From: Kitasatospora viridis | GTDB lineage: Bacteria; Actinomycetota; Actinomycetes; Streptomycetales; Streptomycetaceae | Direction: 5' to 3' | Assembly: GCF_007829815.1 (NCBI RefSeq) | Contig: NZ_VIWT01000005.1 | Location: 310,001-374,000, forward strand | Length of the DNA stretch: 64,000 nucleotides | Shown: piece after piece, positions 9,201 through 25,677 of the stretch | How positions within the stretch are numbered: position 1 is the first letter of the stretch | How the letters are laid out: every line of letters starts with the position of its first letter | Notes under the pieces: generated by a model | What the model was told of the DNA's origin: nothing | Seen by the model: the letters and a program-made list of their open reading frames with translations, nothing else | The model's database searches: none | Position numbers and translations under genes: made by a program

Positions 9201-11194
9201 TCGAGGGTCAGCACGCCGGCCACGTGCGCGGCCGTGATCTCGCCGATCGAGTGCCCGGCGAGCCGGTCGGGCACCACGCCCCAGGACTCCAGCAGGCGGT
9301 AGAGGGCGGTTTCCAGGGCGAAGAGGGCGGGTTGGGTGTAGGCGGTGCGGTTGAGCAGGGCTGATTGGGGGGTGTCGGGGGCGGCGAACAGGATGTCGTG
9401 CAGGGGGTGTTCGAGGTGGGGTTCGAAGGCTTTGGTGACGTCGTCGAGGGCGGCGGCGAAGGCGGGGATGGTCTGGTAGAGCTCGTGGCCGGCGCCGGGG
9501 CGTTGGCTGCCCTGGCCGGTGAAGAGGAAGGCGGTGCGGGCGTTGCTGAGCGCCTCGCCTGTCGTGGCGGTCTCGCCGGTGGCGAGGGCGGTGAGGGCGG
9601 TGAGTAGGGCCTCGTGGTCGGTGCCGGTGACGACGGCGCGGTGCTCGAAGTGGGTGCGGGTGGCGGCCAGTGCGCGGGCCGTGCTGACGTGGTCGGTGGT
9701 GCTCGCTTCGAGCAGGCGGGCCGCCTGGGCGCGCAGGGCTGCCGGAGTGCGGCCGGACAGCACCCAGGGCACCACGGGCAGGTCCAGGGCCGGCTGGTCG
9801 ACGGCTGCCGCCGCGGGTGCTTGTTCGAGGATGAGGTGGGCGTTGGTGCCGCTGATGCCGAAGGAGGAGACGCCGGCTCGGCGGGGTCGGTCGAGGTCGG
9901 GCCAGGCGCGCTCGGTGGTGAGGAGGGAGATTCCGGCGTTCCAGTCGACGAGGGTTGACGGTTCGTCGGAATGGAGCGACTTGGGGAGGATGCCGTGGCG
10001 TAGGGCGGCGACGGTCTTGATGATGGCGCCGACGCCGGCGGCGGCCTGCATGTGGCCGACGTTGGACTTGAGCGAGCCGACCCACAGGGGTTCGCCGGTG
10101 CGGTCGCGTCCGTAGGCCTCGACCAGGGCGGCGGCCTCGATCGGGTCGCCCAGCGTGGTCCCGGTGCCGTGCGCCTCGACGACGTCGACCTCACCGGCCG
10201 TCAGGCCGGAGCGGCGGAGCGCCTCGGCGATCACCCGCTGCTGCGCCCGGCCGTTGGGCGCCGTCAGCTGGCTGCTGCGGCCGTCCTGGTTCACCGCGCT
10301 GCCACGGATCACGGCGAGCACCTGGTGGCCGTTGCGCTCGGCGTCCGAGAGCCGCTCCAGCACCAGCACGCCGACGCCCTCGGCCCAGCCCGTCCCGTCG
10401 GCCCCGGCCGCGAACGAACGGCACCGGCCGTCGGGGGAGTTGGCGCCCTGCCGGCTGAAGTCCACGAAGGTCGCCGGGGTGGACATCACGGTGACGCCGC
10501 CGGCCAGCGCCAGCGTGGCCTCGCCGCTGCGCAGCGCCTGAGCGGCCAGGTGGATGGCCACCAGCGAGGAGGAGCAGGCGGTGTCGACGGTGACGGCCGG
10601 GCCCTCCAGGCCGAGCGTGTAGGCGATCCGCCCCGAGACCACGCTGCCCGCGCTGCCGACGACCAGGTACCCCTCCAACTCCTCCGGCGCGCGCCGGAAC
10701 CGGGAACCGTAGTCGTGGTACATCACCCCGGCGAACACGCCGGTGCGGGTGCCGCGCAGGTCGGCGGGGCGGATGCCGGCCCGCTCCAGGGACTCCCAGG
10801 CGACTTCGAGCAGCAGCCGCTGCTGCGGGTCCATCGCGGCGGCCTCGCGCGGCGAGACGCCGAAGAACTCGGCGTCGAACTGCCCGGCCTCGTACAGGAA
10901 CCCGCCCTCGCGGGTGTAACTGTGGCCGGACTTCTCCGGGTCCGGGTGGTAGAGCTCCTGCGGCCAGCCGCGGTCCGCCGGGAAGGCGCCGATCGCATCC
11001 CGGCCCTCCCGCACCAACTCCCAAAGCTCCTCAGGGGAGTTCACCCCGCCGGGGAACCGGCCCGCCATCGACACGATCGCGATCGGCTCGGACTCCCGGG
11101 CCTCAAGCTCGCCCAACCGGCGGTGGCTCTGCCGCAGCTCGGTGGTGACGCGCTTGAGGTAGTCGCGCAGCTTCTCCTCCGTCGTGGTGCTCAT
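6281..11194 (-). CDS. Type I modular polyketide synthase, module 2 (KS-AT-KR-ACP)
   Basis: This 1,637-aa single-module protein has an N-terminal coiled docking segment (EEKLRDYLKRVTTEL), KS with VDTACSS (Cys about 205) and EAHGTGT, and AT with GHSIGE (about 647) and HAFH (about 748), the malonyl-CoA signature. The KR has GGSGALAG, an LDD motif (about 1299, B-type) and NYAPGNAY. The ACP reads GFDSIATVEL (Ser about 1519) and is followed by a C-terminal docking region. The KR structural subdomain follows the AT linker directly and no HxxxGxxxxP is present, so DH and ER are absent and a beta-hydroxy group is expected. A GAGGAGG ribosome site overlaps the end of the upstream PKS gene, only 4 nt away, so the two are probably co-translated. 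Its KS-AT half is a near copy of module 1 (see the repeat entries). Confidence 0.95.
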   Translation of the reverse strand: MSTTTEEKLRDYLKRVTTELRQSHRRLGELEARESEPIAIVSMAGRFPGGVNSPEELWELVREGRDAIGAFPADRGWPQELYHPDPEKSGHSYTREGGFLYEAGQFDAEFFGVSPREAAAMDPQQRLLLEVAWESLERAGIRPADLRGTRTGVFAGVMYHDYGSRFRRAPEELEGYLVVGSAGSVVSGRIAYTLGLEGPAVTVDTACSSSLVAIHLAAQALRSGEATLALAGGVTVMSTPATFVDFSRQGANSPDGRCRSFAAGADGTGWAEGVGVLVLERLSDAERNGHQVLAVIRGSAVNQDGRSSQLTAPNGRAQQRVIAEALRRSGLTAGEVDVVEAHGTGTTLGDPIEAAALVEAYGRDRTGEPLWVGSLKSNVGHMQAAAGVGAIIKTVAALRHGILPKSLHSDEPSTLVDWNAGISLLTTERAWPDLDRPRRAGVSSFGISGTNAHLILEQAPAAAAVDQPALDLPVVPWVLSGRTPAALRAQAARLLEASTTDHVSTARALAATRTHFEHRAVVTGTDHEALLTALTALATGETATTGEALSNARTAFLFTGQGSQRPGAGHELYQTIPAFAAALDDVTKAFEPHLEHPLHDILFAAPDTPQSALLNRTAYTQPALFALETALYRLLESWGVVPDRLAGHSIGEITAAHVAGVLTLDDAVTLVAARARLMDALPEGGAMLAVEADEEQVLAELAELDGVVAVAAVNAPGSTVVSGAEAEVLVLADRFRALGLRVSRLRTSHAFHSPLMEPIAAEFARIAAALPHHPPRIPIRSALDGELFDATRPLTSEYWTAHARQAVRFLDAARGLAADGVTGYLELGPDGVLTALTRAALDGDPDDSRPEPAVAALLRRDRPELETLLAALGTVHARGTAVDWTAVLGGVPGTADGLPTYAFQHERYWSEAPEDEAGAASAPGEEGFWSAIARQDVAALAELLRVEGEAERSALGAVLPSLAGWRAARERDGELDGWRHQVAWRPVVEGEPAGSAGRWLLALPGAGGLGPAEAERVAIWRELLAGALARAGAAVDPIEVAPDADRAELAEVLARTARAGDAPVAGVLSLLPLASAPVADRPAVPGGLAGTLTLLQALETAGIEAPLWSVTTGAVATGPGDPLAEPTGALVWGLGVVAAAETPLWGGLLDLPAEPGGRAAARAVQALLANGAEAELAVRAEGLFARRVVQASNTELTDPQKLPAPRGTVLITGGSGALAGHTARWLARRGAEHLLLVSRRGAAAPGAAELATELTGLGAGAVSFAAADVADREAVARLLAELPPDLPLTAVVHTAAVLDDATLGELTVAQLDRVLRVKALGARHLDELTRGLDLEAFVLFSSAASLTGLPGQGNYAPGNAYLDALALHRRAAGLPATSISWGLWAGEGIAAPQAARQSRRSGYLPMDPDTALAALDRALAEETPHLLVAAADWPALAAVRPHPLLAELLPGAGAPGGAAEPAGGADPGAGLRAELAPLAAADRARQLLLRVRAEAAAVLGRRDGDTVAPQRGLRDQGFDSIATVELRNRLGRLTGLRLPATLVFDHPTPQALAEQLLDRLGLPGPAGAGAGGALLAELDRLEPLLAALEPDDPSRDEVLDRLGALAGVRRGSALSEGLAAASDDELVDFIGRELGIS
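9301..10260. repeat. Near-identical repeat copy A, module 2 AT/KS region
   Basis: This stretch, coding for the end of the KS, the KS-AT linker and the first part of the AT, matches 14761-15720 at a constant offset of about 5,460 nt. Long identical blocks are interrupted by short divergent patches near 9361-9385, 9541-9580 and 9765-9830. Similarity continues at a lower level through the rest of the KS to about 11100. Codon choice differs from the flanks, with many CCC, AAC and CAC codons on the coding strand. Judged by eye, not by alignment. Confidence 0.85.
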
Positions 11195-11198
11195 CGCC

Positions 11199-19610
<8,412 letters not shown>

Positions 19611-19990
19611 GGTGGCGGTGACACCCCTTCAGCAGTGTTCGGCGTTGACGTCCGGCGATTCGGCCGGGAATTCCCCGGCCGCTCACAATTCGTTCCGAGT
19701 GGAGTCCGGCCCGGAATTCCGTGCGGTGTTCGTCCGGATCGGTGCGCGTCCTGGAAGTATCCGCGTCCGCGGGTTTTCCGGTCCACCCCTAACTGTCGGC
19801 CCGGGCGTCGCGCCCGACTGGGGTCGCGAGCTGCCTCGGGGATCCAATGATGGCCTCTGACCTGCTGATTAATCGATCGTCAGGGGGTCGGGAGGGTTAG
19901 GGGTTCCCAGTCCGGAAGGTGCTCGCGTAGCGTCGGCGACGACCATTGAGAAGGTCCGGACAACCGTCTTCCGGGGTGAGGGGAATTCAG
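19611..19990. promoter_or_regulatory. Divergent intergenic region between the PKS genes and the extender-unit operon
   Basis: No gene is seen in these 380 nt. The region must contain the promoters for both arms of the cluster. A 9-bp inverted repeat, ACCCCTAAC at 19785-19793 and GTTAGGGGT at 19896-19904, spans an AT-richer patch with ATTAAT (about 19868-19873). A short hairpin CGGGCG-tcg-CGCCCG sits near 19803-19817. I could not assign -35/-10 boxes with confidence. The paired repeats are a candidate binding site for a cluster regulator that is not present in the window. Confidence 0.45.
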
Positions 19991-21340
19991 GTGGATGAGC
20001 TGACCGAGGCGGTCCTGCGGGACGCGCCGGCGGAGGAGCTGGCGAGTCTTGCGTTGCCGCAGGATTACACCGCCGCGCATTTGCGACAAGAAGATGTCTC
20101 GATGTTTCAGGGTGTTGCGGACAAGGACGTCCGCCGCTCGCTGCGCGTCGGGAAGGTGCCGCTGCCGGAGCTGGCGCCGGACGAGGTGCTGGTGGCCGTG
20201 ATGGCCAGCTCGGTGAACTACAACACCGTCTGGTCGGCGACCTTCGAGCCGGTGTCGACCTTCGACGCGCTCAAGCGCTACGCCCGCGCGGGCGGCTACA
20301 CCGCGCGGCACGACCAGCCGTACCAGGTGATCGGCTCCGACGCGGCCGGCGTGATCGTGCGCACCGGCGCCGGCGTGCGGCGCTGGAAGGTCGGCGACCA
20401 CGTCGCGGTCAGCACCGCGGTGGTGGACGACCAGGACCCGGTGACGCACTCCGACGGCATGCTCGGCGCGGACCAGAAGGCCTGGGGCTACGAGACCAAC
20501 TTCGGCGGCCTGGCGCACTACACGGTGGTGCGGGCCAACCAGCTGGTGGCCAAGCCGCCGCACCTGACCTGGGAGGAGACGGCGAGCATCCCGCTGTGCG
20601 GCGGCACGGCCTACCGGATGCTGGTCAGCGACCGGGGTGCCCGGATCAAGCAGGGCGACGTGGTGCTGATCTGGGGCGCCAGCGGCGGACTCGGCGCGTT
20701 CGCCGTGCAGTTGGTGAAGAACGGCGGCGGCATCCCGGTCGGGGTGGTGAACTCCGAGCACAAGGCCGACCTGGTCCGCCGGCTCGGCTGCGACGTGGTG
20801 ATCAACCGGGAGGAGATCGGCATCGGCCGGGCCCCCGAATCCACCGGCGAGACCGTGGAGTTGGCGAAGCGGCTGGGCCGGGCGATCCGCCAGCAGGTCG
20901 GCGAGGACCCGCACGTCGTGTTCGACCACGTCGGGAAGGCCACCTTCGGCATCTCGGTGATCGTGGCCCGCCGCGGCGGCACGGTGATCACCTGCGGCTC
21001 CAGCACCGGCTACCAGCACACCTTCGACAACCGCTACTTCTGGATGAACCTGAAGCGCATCATCGGCAGTCACGGGATGAACCTGGCCGAGGCCGCCGAG
21101 ATGATGCGGCTCTACCAACTCGGCCTGCTGGCACCGGTGGTGTCACGGGTCTACCCGCTGGCGGAGATCGGCGAGGCCGCCCGACTGGTGCAGACCAACG
21201 GCCACACCGGCAAGGTGGGCGTGCTCTGCCTGGCCGACCGCCCCGGCCTCGGCGTCACCGACCCGGCGACCCGGGCCCGGCTCGGCGAGGACTGGCTGAG
21301 CCCGCTGGCCGAGGACCGCGGACCGGCCCTGGTCGGCTGA
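19991..21340 (+). CDS. Crotonyl-CoA carboxylase/reductase homologue (alkylmalonyl-CoA forming)
   Basis: This 449-aa zinc-independent MDR-family enzyme reductively carboxylates a 2-enoyl-CoA with NADPH and CO2 to give an alkylmalonyl-CoA extender unit. Visible: SSVNYNTVW (73-81), WGYETNFGG (165-173), nucleotide loop GASGGLGAF (about 228-236), and GSHGMN with the conserved His at 361. In classical crotonyl-CoA enzymes as I recall them, the aromatic before the catalytic Glu is Phe and the His is followed by Phe. Here these are Tyr167 and Gly362; a glycine at this site is associated with enlarged acyl pockets, as in CinF. I chose the GTG at 19991, with GAGGGGAAT upstream, over the ATG at 19946 because it gives the family N-terminus and length. 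It heads a rightward operon and diverges from the PKS genes. Confidence 0.93.
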   Translation: MDELTEAVLRDAPAEELASLALPQDYTAAHLRQEDVSMFQGVADKDVRRSLRVGKVPLPELAPDEVLVAVMASSVNYNTVWSATFEPVSTFDALKRYARAGGYTARHDQPYQVIGSDAAGVIVRTGAGVRRWKVGDHVAVSTAVVDDQDPVTHSDGMLGADQKAWGYETNFGGLAHYTVVRANQLVAKPPHLTWEETASIPLCGGTAYRMLVSDRGARIKQGDVVLIWGASGGLGAFAVQLVKNGGGIPVGVVNSEHKADLVRRLGCDVVINREEIGIGRAPESTGETVELAKRLGRAIRQQVGEDPHVVFDHVGKATFGISVIVARRGGTVITCGSSTGYQHTFDNRYFWMNLKRIIGSHGMNLAEAAEMMRLYQLGLLAPVVSRVYPLAEIGEAARLVQTNGHTGKVGVLCLADRPGLGVTDPATRARLGEDWLSPLAEDRGPALVG

Positions 21341-21408
21341 CCGACCGTCACCACCTCCGAGCCGCCCACCCGCAGCGCCGCCGACCGCTGCCGTCCGAGG
21401 AGCATTGG

Positions 21409-22629
21409 ATGACCTCGCACACCGTCCCGACCGGTATCGACGTGTTCGACCCGGATCGGTACGTCCCCACGCCCCCGCACCACGACTTCGCCGTGCTCCG
21501 GGCCCAGGCCCCGGTGTACTGGCAGACCGACCCCCAACTGCCCACCGGCCACTGGGCGGTGACCAGGCACGCGGACGTGTCCTGGATCGCCCGCAAGCCC
21601 GAGCTGTTCTCCTCCGAGCTGGCCGGTGCCCAGCCGATGGAGTACGACGAGGTGGCCATCGGGATGCAGCGGATGATGATGATCAACCAGGACGCGCCCC
21701 AGCACTCCCGGGTCCGCAGCCTGGTGAACCGCGGCTTCACCCCGCGCATGATCGAGCAGCTGCGCGACCGCATCGCCGCCGAGTGCGAGCGGATCGTCGA
21801 CGAGGCGCTGCGCACCGGCGGCGGCGACTTCGTCCAACAGGTCGCCGCCGAGCTGCCGATCGTGGTGATCGCCGAGCTGATGGGCGTGCCCCGGGACCAG
21901 CGGCACAAGCTGTTCGCCTGGTCGAAGGGCGTGGCCGGGGAGGCCGACCCGGACTCGGGCGGCGCCCGGGCGGCGCGGGTGGCCGCGCAGGAGATGGGGC
22001 AGTACGCGGCCGTGCTGGGCGCCGAGCGGCGCGGCTGTCCGGCGGGCGACATCGTCTCCCGGATGGTCAGCGCCGACGCCCAGGGCAACGAGCTGACCGA
22101 GAGCGAGTTCCAGGCCTTCTTCGTGCTGCTCGCGGTGGCGGGCAACGAGACCACCCGGTACGCGATCGCCGGCGGGGTGCAGGCCCTGATGGCGCACCCG
22201 GAGCAGTGGGCGCGCCTTAAGGCCGACCCGTCGCTGGTGACCACCGCGGCGGAGGAGATCGTCCGCTGGGAGACCCCGACCAAGGTGTTCCGGCGCACGG
22301 CGGTCACCGACGTCGAACTCGGCGGGCAGCTGATCCGGGCGGGCGACAAGGTGATGGCGCACCTCACCTCGGCCAATCGCGACGAGGAGGTGTTCGACGA
22401 CCCGTTCACCTTCGACGTGGGGCGCGACCCGAACCCCCACCTGGGCTTCGGCGGCGGCGGCCCGCACTTCTGCATCGGCCGCCACCTCGCCCTGCTGGAG
22501 GTCGAGTTGATGTTCCGCACGCTGGTCGAGCGGGTGGCCGAGTTCCAGCCGGCCGGCCCCGCCCGGCGGCTGCGCTCGTACCAGTTCCACGGCCTCACCC
22601 ACCTTCCGGTGCGCCTGGTCGCGGCCTGA
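21409..22629 (+). CDS. Cytochrome P450, CYP124/125-like group
   Basis: This 406-aa soluble P450 probably oxidises the polyketide or an acyl precursor. The I-helix reads VAGNETTRYA, the K-helix ExxR is present in EEIVRWE, and the heme loop reads FGGGGPHFCIG (Cys about 354). The loop has one residue more between Phe and Cys than the common FGxGxHxCxG, as in mycobacterial sterol/alkyl hydroxylases of the CYP124/125 type. GAGGAG lies 8 nt before the ATG. It lies 68 nt after the CCR homologue and 71 nt before the acyl-AMP ligase, in the same direction, so an operon is likely. The substrate cannot be told from sequence. Confidence 0.93.
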   Translation: MTSHTVPTGIDVFDPDRYVPTPPHHDFAVLRAQAPVYWQTDPQLPTGHWAVTRHADVSWIARKPELFSSELAGAQPMEYDEVAIGMQRMMMINQDAPQHSRVRSLVNRGFTPRMIEQLRDRIAAECERIVDEALRTGGGDFVQQVAAELPIVVIAELMGVPRDQRHKLFAWSKGVAGEADPDSGGARAARVAAQEMGQYAAVLGAERRGCPAGDIVSRMVSADAQGNELTESEFQAFFVLLAVAGNETTRYAIAGGVQALMAHPEQWARLKADPSLVTTAAEEIVRWETPTKVFRRTAVTDVELGGQLIRAGDKVMAHLTSANRDEEVFDDPFTFDVGRDPNPHLGFGGGGPHFCIGRHLALLEVELMFRTLVERVAEFQPAGPARRLRSYQFHGLTHLPVRLVAA

Positions 22630-22700
22630 GACCCAGGACCGCCCGACCCGTCCGCCCGGACCCGCCCCGCCCGCTCTTAGCGATATCGAGGATGCCTGCC

Positions 22701-24602
22701 ATGACCGATCGCGTTCCTGGTGCCGCGCCGAGCGCGCTGCCGAGCCCTTCCGAGGCGCCGAGCCTCCCCGAGGCACTGCCGAGCGTTCCTGCGGCGCTGC
22801 CGAGCCTGCCCGAGGTGCTCGCGCGGCGCAGCGCCGAGCAGCCGGACGAGTTGGCGTACGCCTTCCTGCGCAACGGGGAGGAGGTCGCCGAAACCCTGAC
22901 GTACCGCCAGCTCGACCTGCGGGCCCGGCAGGTCGCGGCGCGGCTGACCGCGCTCGGGCTGGGCGGGCGCAGCGTGGTGCTGCTGCACCCGTCCGGGCTG
23001 GGCTTCGTGGCGGACCTGCTGGGCTGCATGTACGCGGGCGTGGCGGCGGCGCCGGTGCAGGTGCCGTCGCGCGCCCGCGGCCTGGACCGGCTGCGGAAGA
23101 TCGCCGACGACGCCGGGACGACCGTGCTGCTCACCACCCCCGAGGTGAAGCGCGACCTGGAGGAGCGGTTCGGCACCCTGCCCGAGCTGGCCGGGCTGAC
23201 CCTGCACGACCCGGACTCGCTGGCCGCGGCCGCCGAGCGGCAGGCGCCCGAGGTGCTCGCCGGCTGGCAGCCGCGCCCGATCGGCGCGCAGGAGCTGGCC
23301 CTGCTCCAGTACACCTCGGGCTCGACCGGCACGCCGAAGGGCGTACGGGTGACGCACGCCAACTTCGGCAGCAACGTGGACGAGACGGACCGGCTCTGGC
23401 CCACCCGGGGCGACGCCCGGGTGGTGAACTGGCTGCCGCTCTTCCATGACATGGGGATGCTGTTCGGCGTGGTGCTGCCGCTCTGGTCGGGCATCCCGTC
23501 CTACCTGATGGCCCCGGACGCGTTCGTCCGCCGCCCGGCGCGCTGGCTGGAGGCGATCTCCCGGTTCCGCGGCACCCACGCCGCCGCGCCGAGCTTCGCC
23601 TACGAGCTGTGCGCCCGCGCGGTCGCGGACGGCGACTTCGCGCCGGGCCTGGACCTCTCCTCCTGGCGGGTGGCGGCCAACGGGGCGGAGCCGGTGCGCT
23701 GGCAGACCATCAGGTCCTTCGAGCGGGCGCTGGCCCCGGCCGGGTTCCGCCCGGAGGCGATGTGCCCGGGCTACGGCCTGGCCGAGAACACCCTCAAGGC
23801 CACCGGCAGCCCCGAGGACCGGCTGCCGACCGTGCTGTGGCTCTCCGCCGAGGAGCTGCGGGCCGGGCGGGCGGTCGAGGCCCCGGCCCCCGACGCCGAG
23901 GCGGCCGACACCGAGGCCGACACCGAATCCGAGGCCGGGAGCGCCGTGGTCCCCAGCATCGGCTGCGGCGGCGTGGTCGGCGACAGCCTGGTGCGGATCG
24001 TCGACCCGCAGACCCGCGCCACCCTGACGGACGGTCGGGTCGGCGAGATCTGGGTCAGCGGCCCGTGCGTCGCCGCCGGCTACCACGGCCGCGACGAGGA
24101 GTCCGAGCAGACCTTCCGGGCCCGCCGCGCCGACCGCGCCGAGCAGCGCAGCTGGCTGCGCACCGGCGACCTCGGCTTCTGGCACCGGGAGGAGCTCTTC
24201 GTCACCGGCCGGATCAAGGACGTGGTGATCCGTCAGGGCCGCAACTTCTACCCGCAGGACATCGAACTCTCCGCCGAGAACGCCGATCCGGGCCTGCACC
24301 CGAACTGCGCGGCGGCGTTCTCCGCCGACGACGGCAGCGCGGAGCGCCTGGTCCTGGTGGTCGAGGCGGACGGCCGGACGCTGCGCGGCGGCGGCGAGCA
24401 GCTGCGCGAGCGGATCCGCCGCGCCGTGCAGGAGAGCCAGCGCCTGGAGGCGGACGAGATCGTGCTGGTGCGCCGGGGCTCGCTGCCGAAGACCTCCAGC
24501 GGCAAGGTGCAGCGCCGGGAGACCCGACGCCGTTACCTGGACGGCGAGTTCGGGGCGGCGCAGGCCGCGGCGCCACGCGAGCGGGTGGAGGCCGGGCGGT
24601 GA
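22701..24602 (+). CDS. Fatty acyl-AMP ligase (FAAL-like ANL enzyme)
   Basis: This 633-aa adenylate-forming enzyme activates a fatty acid as acyl-AMP for transfer to an ACP, or to CoA in related ligases. The AMP-binding motif YTSGSTGTPKG is near residue 205, followed by LPLFHDMGM, typical of the FAAL subgroup. The C-terminal catalytic lysine is in LPKTSSGKVQRRE (about 600). The ATG at 22701 is preferred because GAGG lies 9 nt upstream; the ATG at 22692 is too close to it. The N-terminus is low complexity, with repeated PSLPEALPS-like segments. Its stop overlaps the KAS III start (GTGA). No stand-alone ACP is present nearby, so the acyl acceptor is unknown. Confidence 0.92.
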   Translation: MTDRVPGAAPSALPSPSEAPSLPEALPSVPAALPSLPEVLARRSAEQPDELAYAFLRNGEEVAETLTYRQLDLRARQVAARLTALGLGGRSVVLLHPSGLGFVADLLGCMYAGVAAAPVQVPSRARGLDRLRKIADDAGTTVLLTTPEVKRDLEERFGTLPELAGLTLHDPDSLAAAAERQAPEVLAGWQPRPIGAQELALLQYTSGSTGTPKGVRVTHANFGSNVDETDRLWPTRGDARVVNWLPLFHDMGMLFGVVLPLWSGIPSYLMAPDAFVRRPARWLEAISRFRGTHAAAPSFAYELCARAVADGDFAPGLDLSSWRVAANGAEPVRWQTIRSFERALAPAGFRPEAMCPGYGLAENTLKATGSPEDRLPTVLWLSAEELRAGRAVEAPAPDAEAADTEADTESEAGSAVVPSIGCGGVVGDSLVRIVDPQTRATLTDGRVGEIWVSGPCVAAGYHGRDEESEQTFRARRADRAEQRSWLRTGDLGFWHREELFVTGRIKDVVIRQGRNFYPQDIELSAENADPGLHPNCAAAFSADDGSAERLVLVVEADGRTLRGGGEQLRERIRRAVQESQRLEADEIVLVRRGSLPKTSSGKVQRRETRRRYLDGEFGAAQAAAPRERVEAGR

Positions 24603-25633
24603 CCGGGCTGCTGCGGGCACCGGCGCCGGTCGGCGGCGCGCGGATCCTCGGCGTCGGCGCCTACCGGCCCAGCCGAGTGGTGGAGAACCACGAGGTGGCG
24701 CCGGCCATCGACTCCAGCGACGAGTGGATCCGGCGGCGCTCCGGCATCGCCACCCGCCGGTTCGCCGCGCCGGACGAGACCCTGGTGGCCATGGCCGCCG
24801 CGGCCTCGCTCAAGGCGCTGGCCCACGCGGGCGTGCCGCCGCACTCGGTGGACACGGTGATCCTGGCGACCATGTCGAACCTGGAGCAGTCGCCGCCCGC
24901 AGCACCGCGGTTGGCGCACCAGATCGGCGCGCCGGAGGCCGGCGCGATGGACCTGGGCGCGGCCTGCGCCGGCTTCTGCCACGCCCTCGCGCTGGCCGAC
25001 GGACTGGTCCGCTCCGGGCAGAGCCGGCACGTGGTGGTGGCCGGCACGGAGCGGATGAGCGACATCATCGACCCGACCGACCGGGGCACCGCCTTCCTGT
25101 TCGGCGACGGCGCCGGCGCGGTGGTGGTCGGGCCGGCGGAGGCGCCCGGGATCGGGCCGGTGGTGTGGGGCTCGGACGGTTCGCGCGCGGCGGCGATCGC
25201 GCACACCGGCCCGTGGACGGAGCTGCGGCCGGCCGGCACCGCAGCCCGCCAGGCCGACACCGAGCCGCGCCGGGCTTGGCCGACCATGCGGATGGACGGT
25301 CAGGCGGTGTTCCGCTGGGCGGTGGCGACCGTGCCGGAGGTCGGCCGGGAGGCGCTGGCGGCGGCCGGGGTGGGCGCGGCGCAGCTGTCCGCGTTCATCC
25401 CGCACCAGGCGAACCTGCGGATCGTGGACGCGGCCGTGAAGGCGCTGGAGCTGCCCGAGCACGTCGCGGTGGCCCGGGACCTCGCCGAGGCGGGGAACAC
25501 CTCGGCCGCCTCGGTGCCCCTCGCGATGGAGCGGCTGCTCAGCGAGGGCGCCGTCGAGCCGGGCGGCCTGGCCCTGCTGGTGGGCTTCGGTGCGGGCCTG
25601 GCGTACGCGGGCCAGGTGGTCGTGCTGCCGTGA
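24599..25633 (+). CDS. Beta-ketoacyl-ACP synthase III family protein
   Basis: This 344-aa thiolase-fold enzyme condenses an acyl-CoA with a malonyl thioester. The Cys-His-Asn triad is intact: GAACAGFCHA, FIPHQANLRI and EAGNTSAASVP. The FabH-like opening RILGVGAYRPSRVV and the WIRRRSGIATRR segment are typical. The GTG start overlaps the FAAL stop codon by 4 nt, so the two are translationally coupled. Next to a CCR homologue and an acyl ligase, a role in building the 2-enoyl precursor of an unusual extender unit is likely, as in the reveromycin RevR/RevS/RevT set. A starter-unit role is less likely because the PKS has its own KSQ loading module. Confidence 0.92.
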   Translation: MTGLLRAPAPVGGARILGVGAYRPSRVVENHEVAPAIDSSDEWIRRRSGIATRRFAAPDETLVAMAAAASLKALAHAGVPPHSVDTVILATMSNLEQSPPAAPRLAHQIGAPEAGAMDLGAACAGFCHALALADGLVRSGQSRHVVVAGTERMSDIIDPTDRGTAFLFGDGAGAVVVGPAEAPGIGPVVWGSDGSRAAAIAHTGPWTELRPAGTAARQADTEPRRAWPTMRMDGQAVFRWAVATVPEVGREALAAAGVGAAQLSAFIPHQANLRIVDAAVKALELPEHVAVARDLAEAGNTSAASVPLAMERLLSEGAVEPGGLALLVGFGAGLAYAGQVVVLP

Positions 25634-25677
25634 CCGGGCCCACCACCGGTAGTCAACGAGCAACAGGGGAGGCCGAC

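Noticed and set aside
19890..19912. Possible PAS-LuxR operator in the PKS promoter (TTAGGGGTTCCCAG)
   Set aside because: It resembles the known CTVGGGAWWTCCCBAG consensus only in part and is two positions short, so I list only the inverted repeat.
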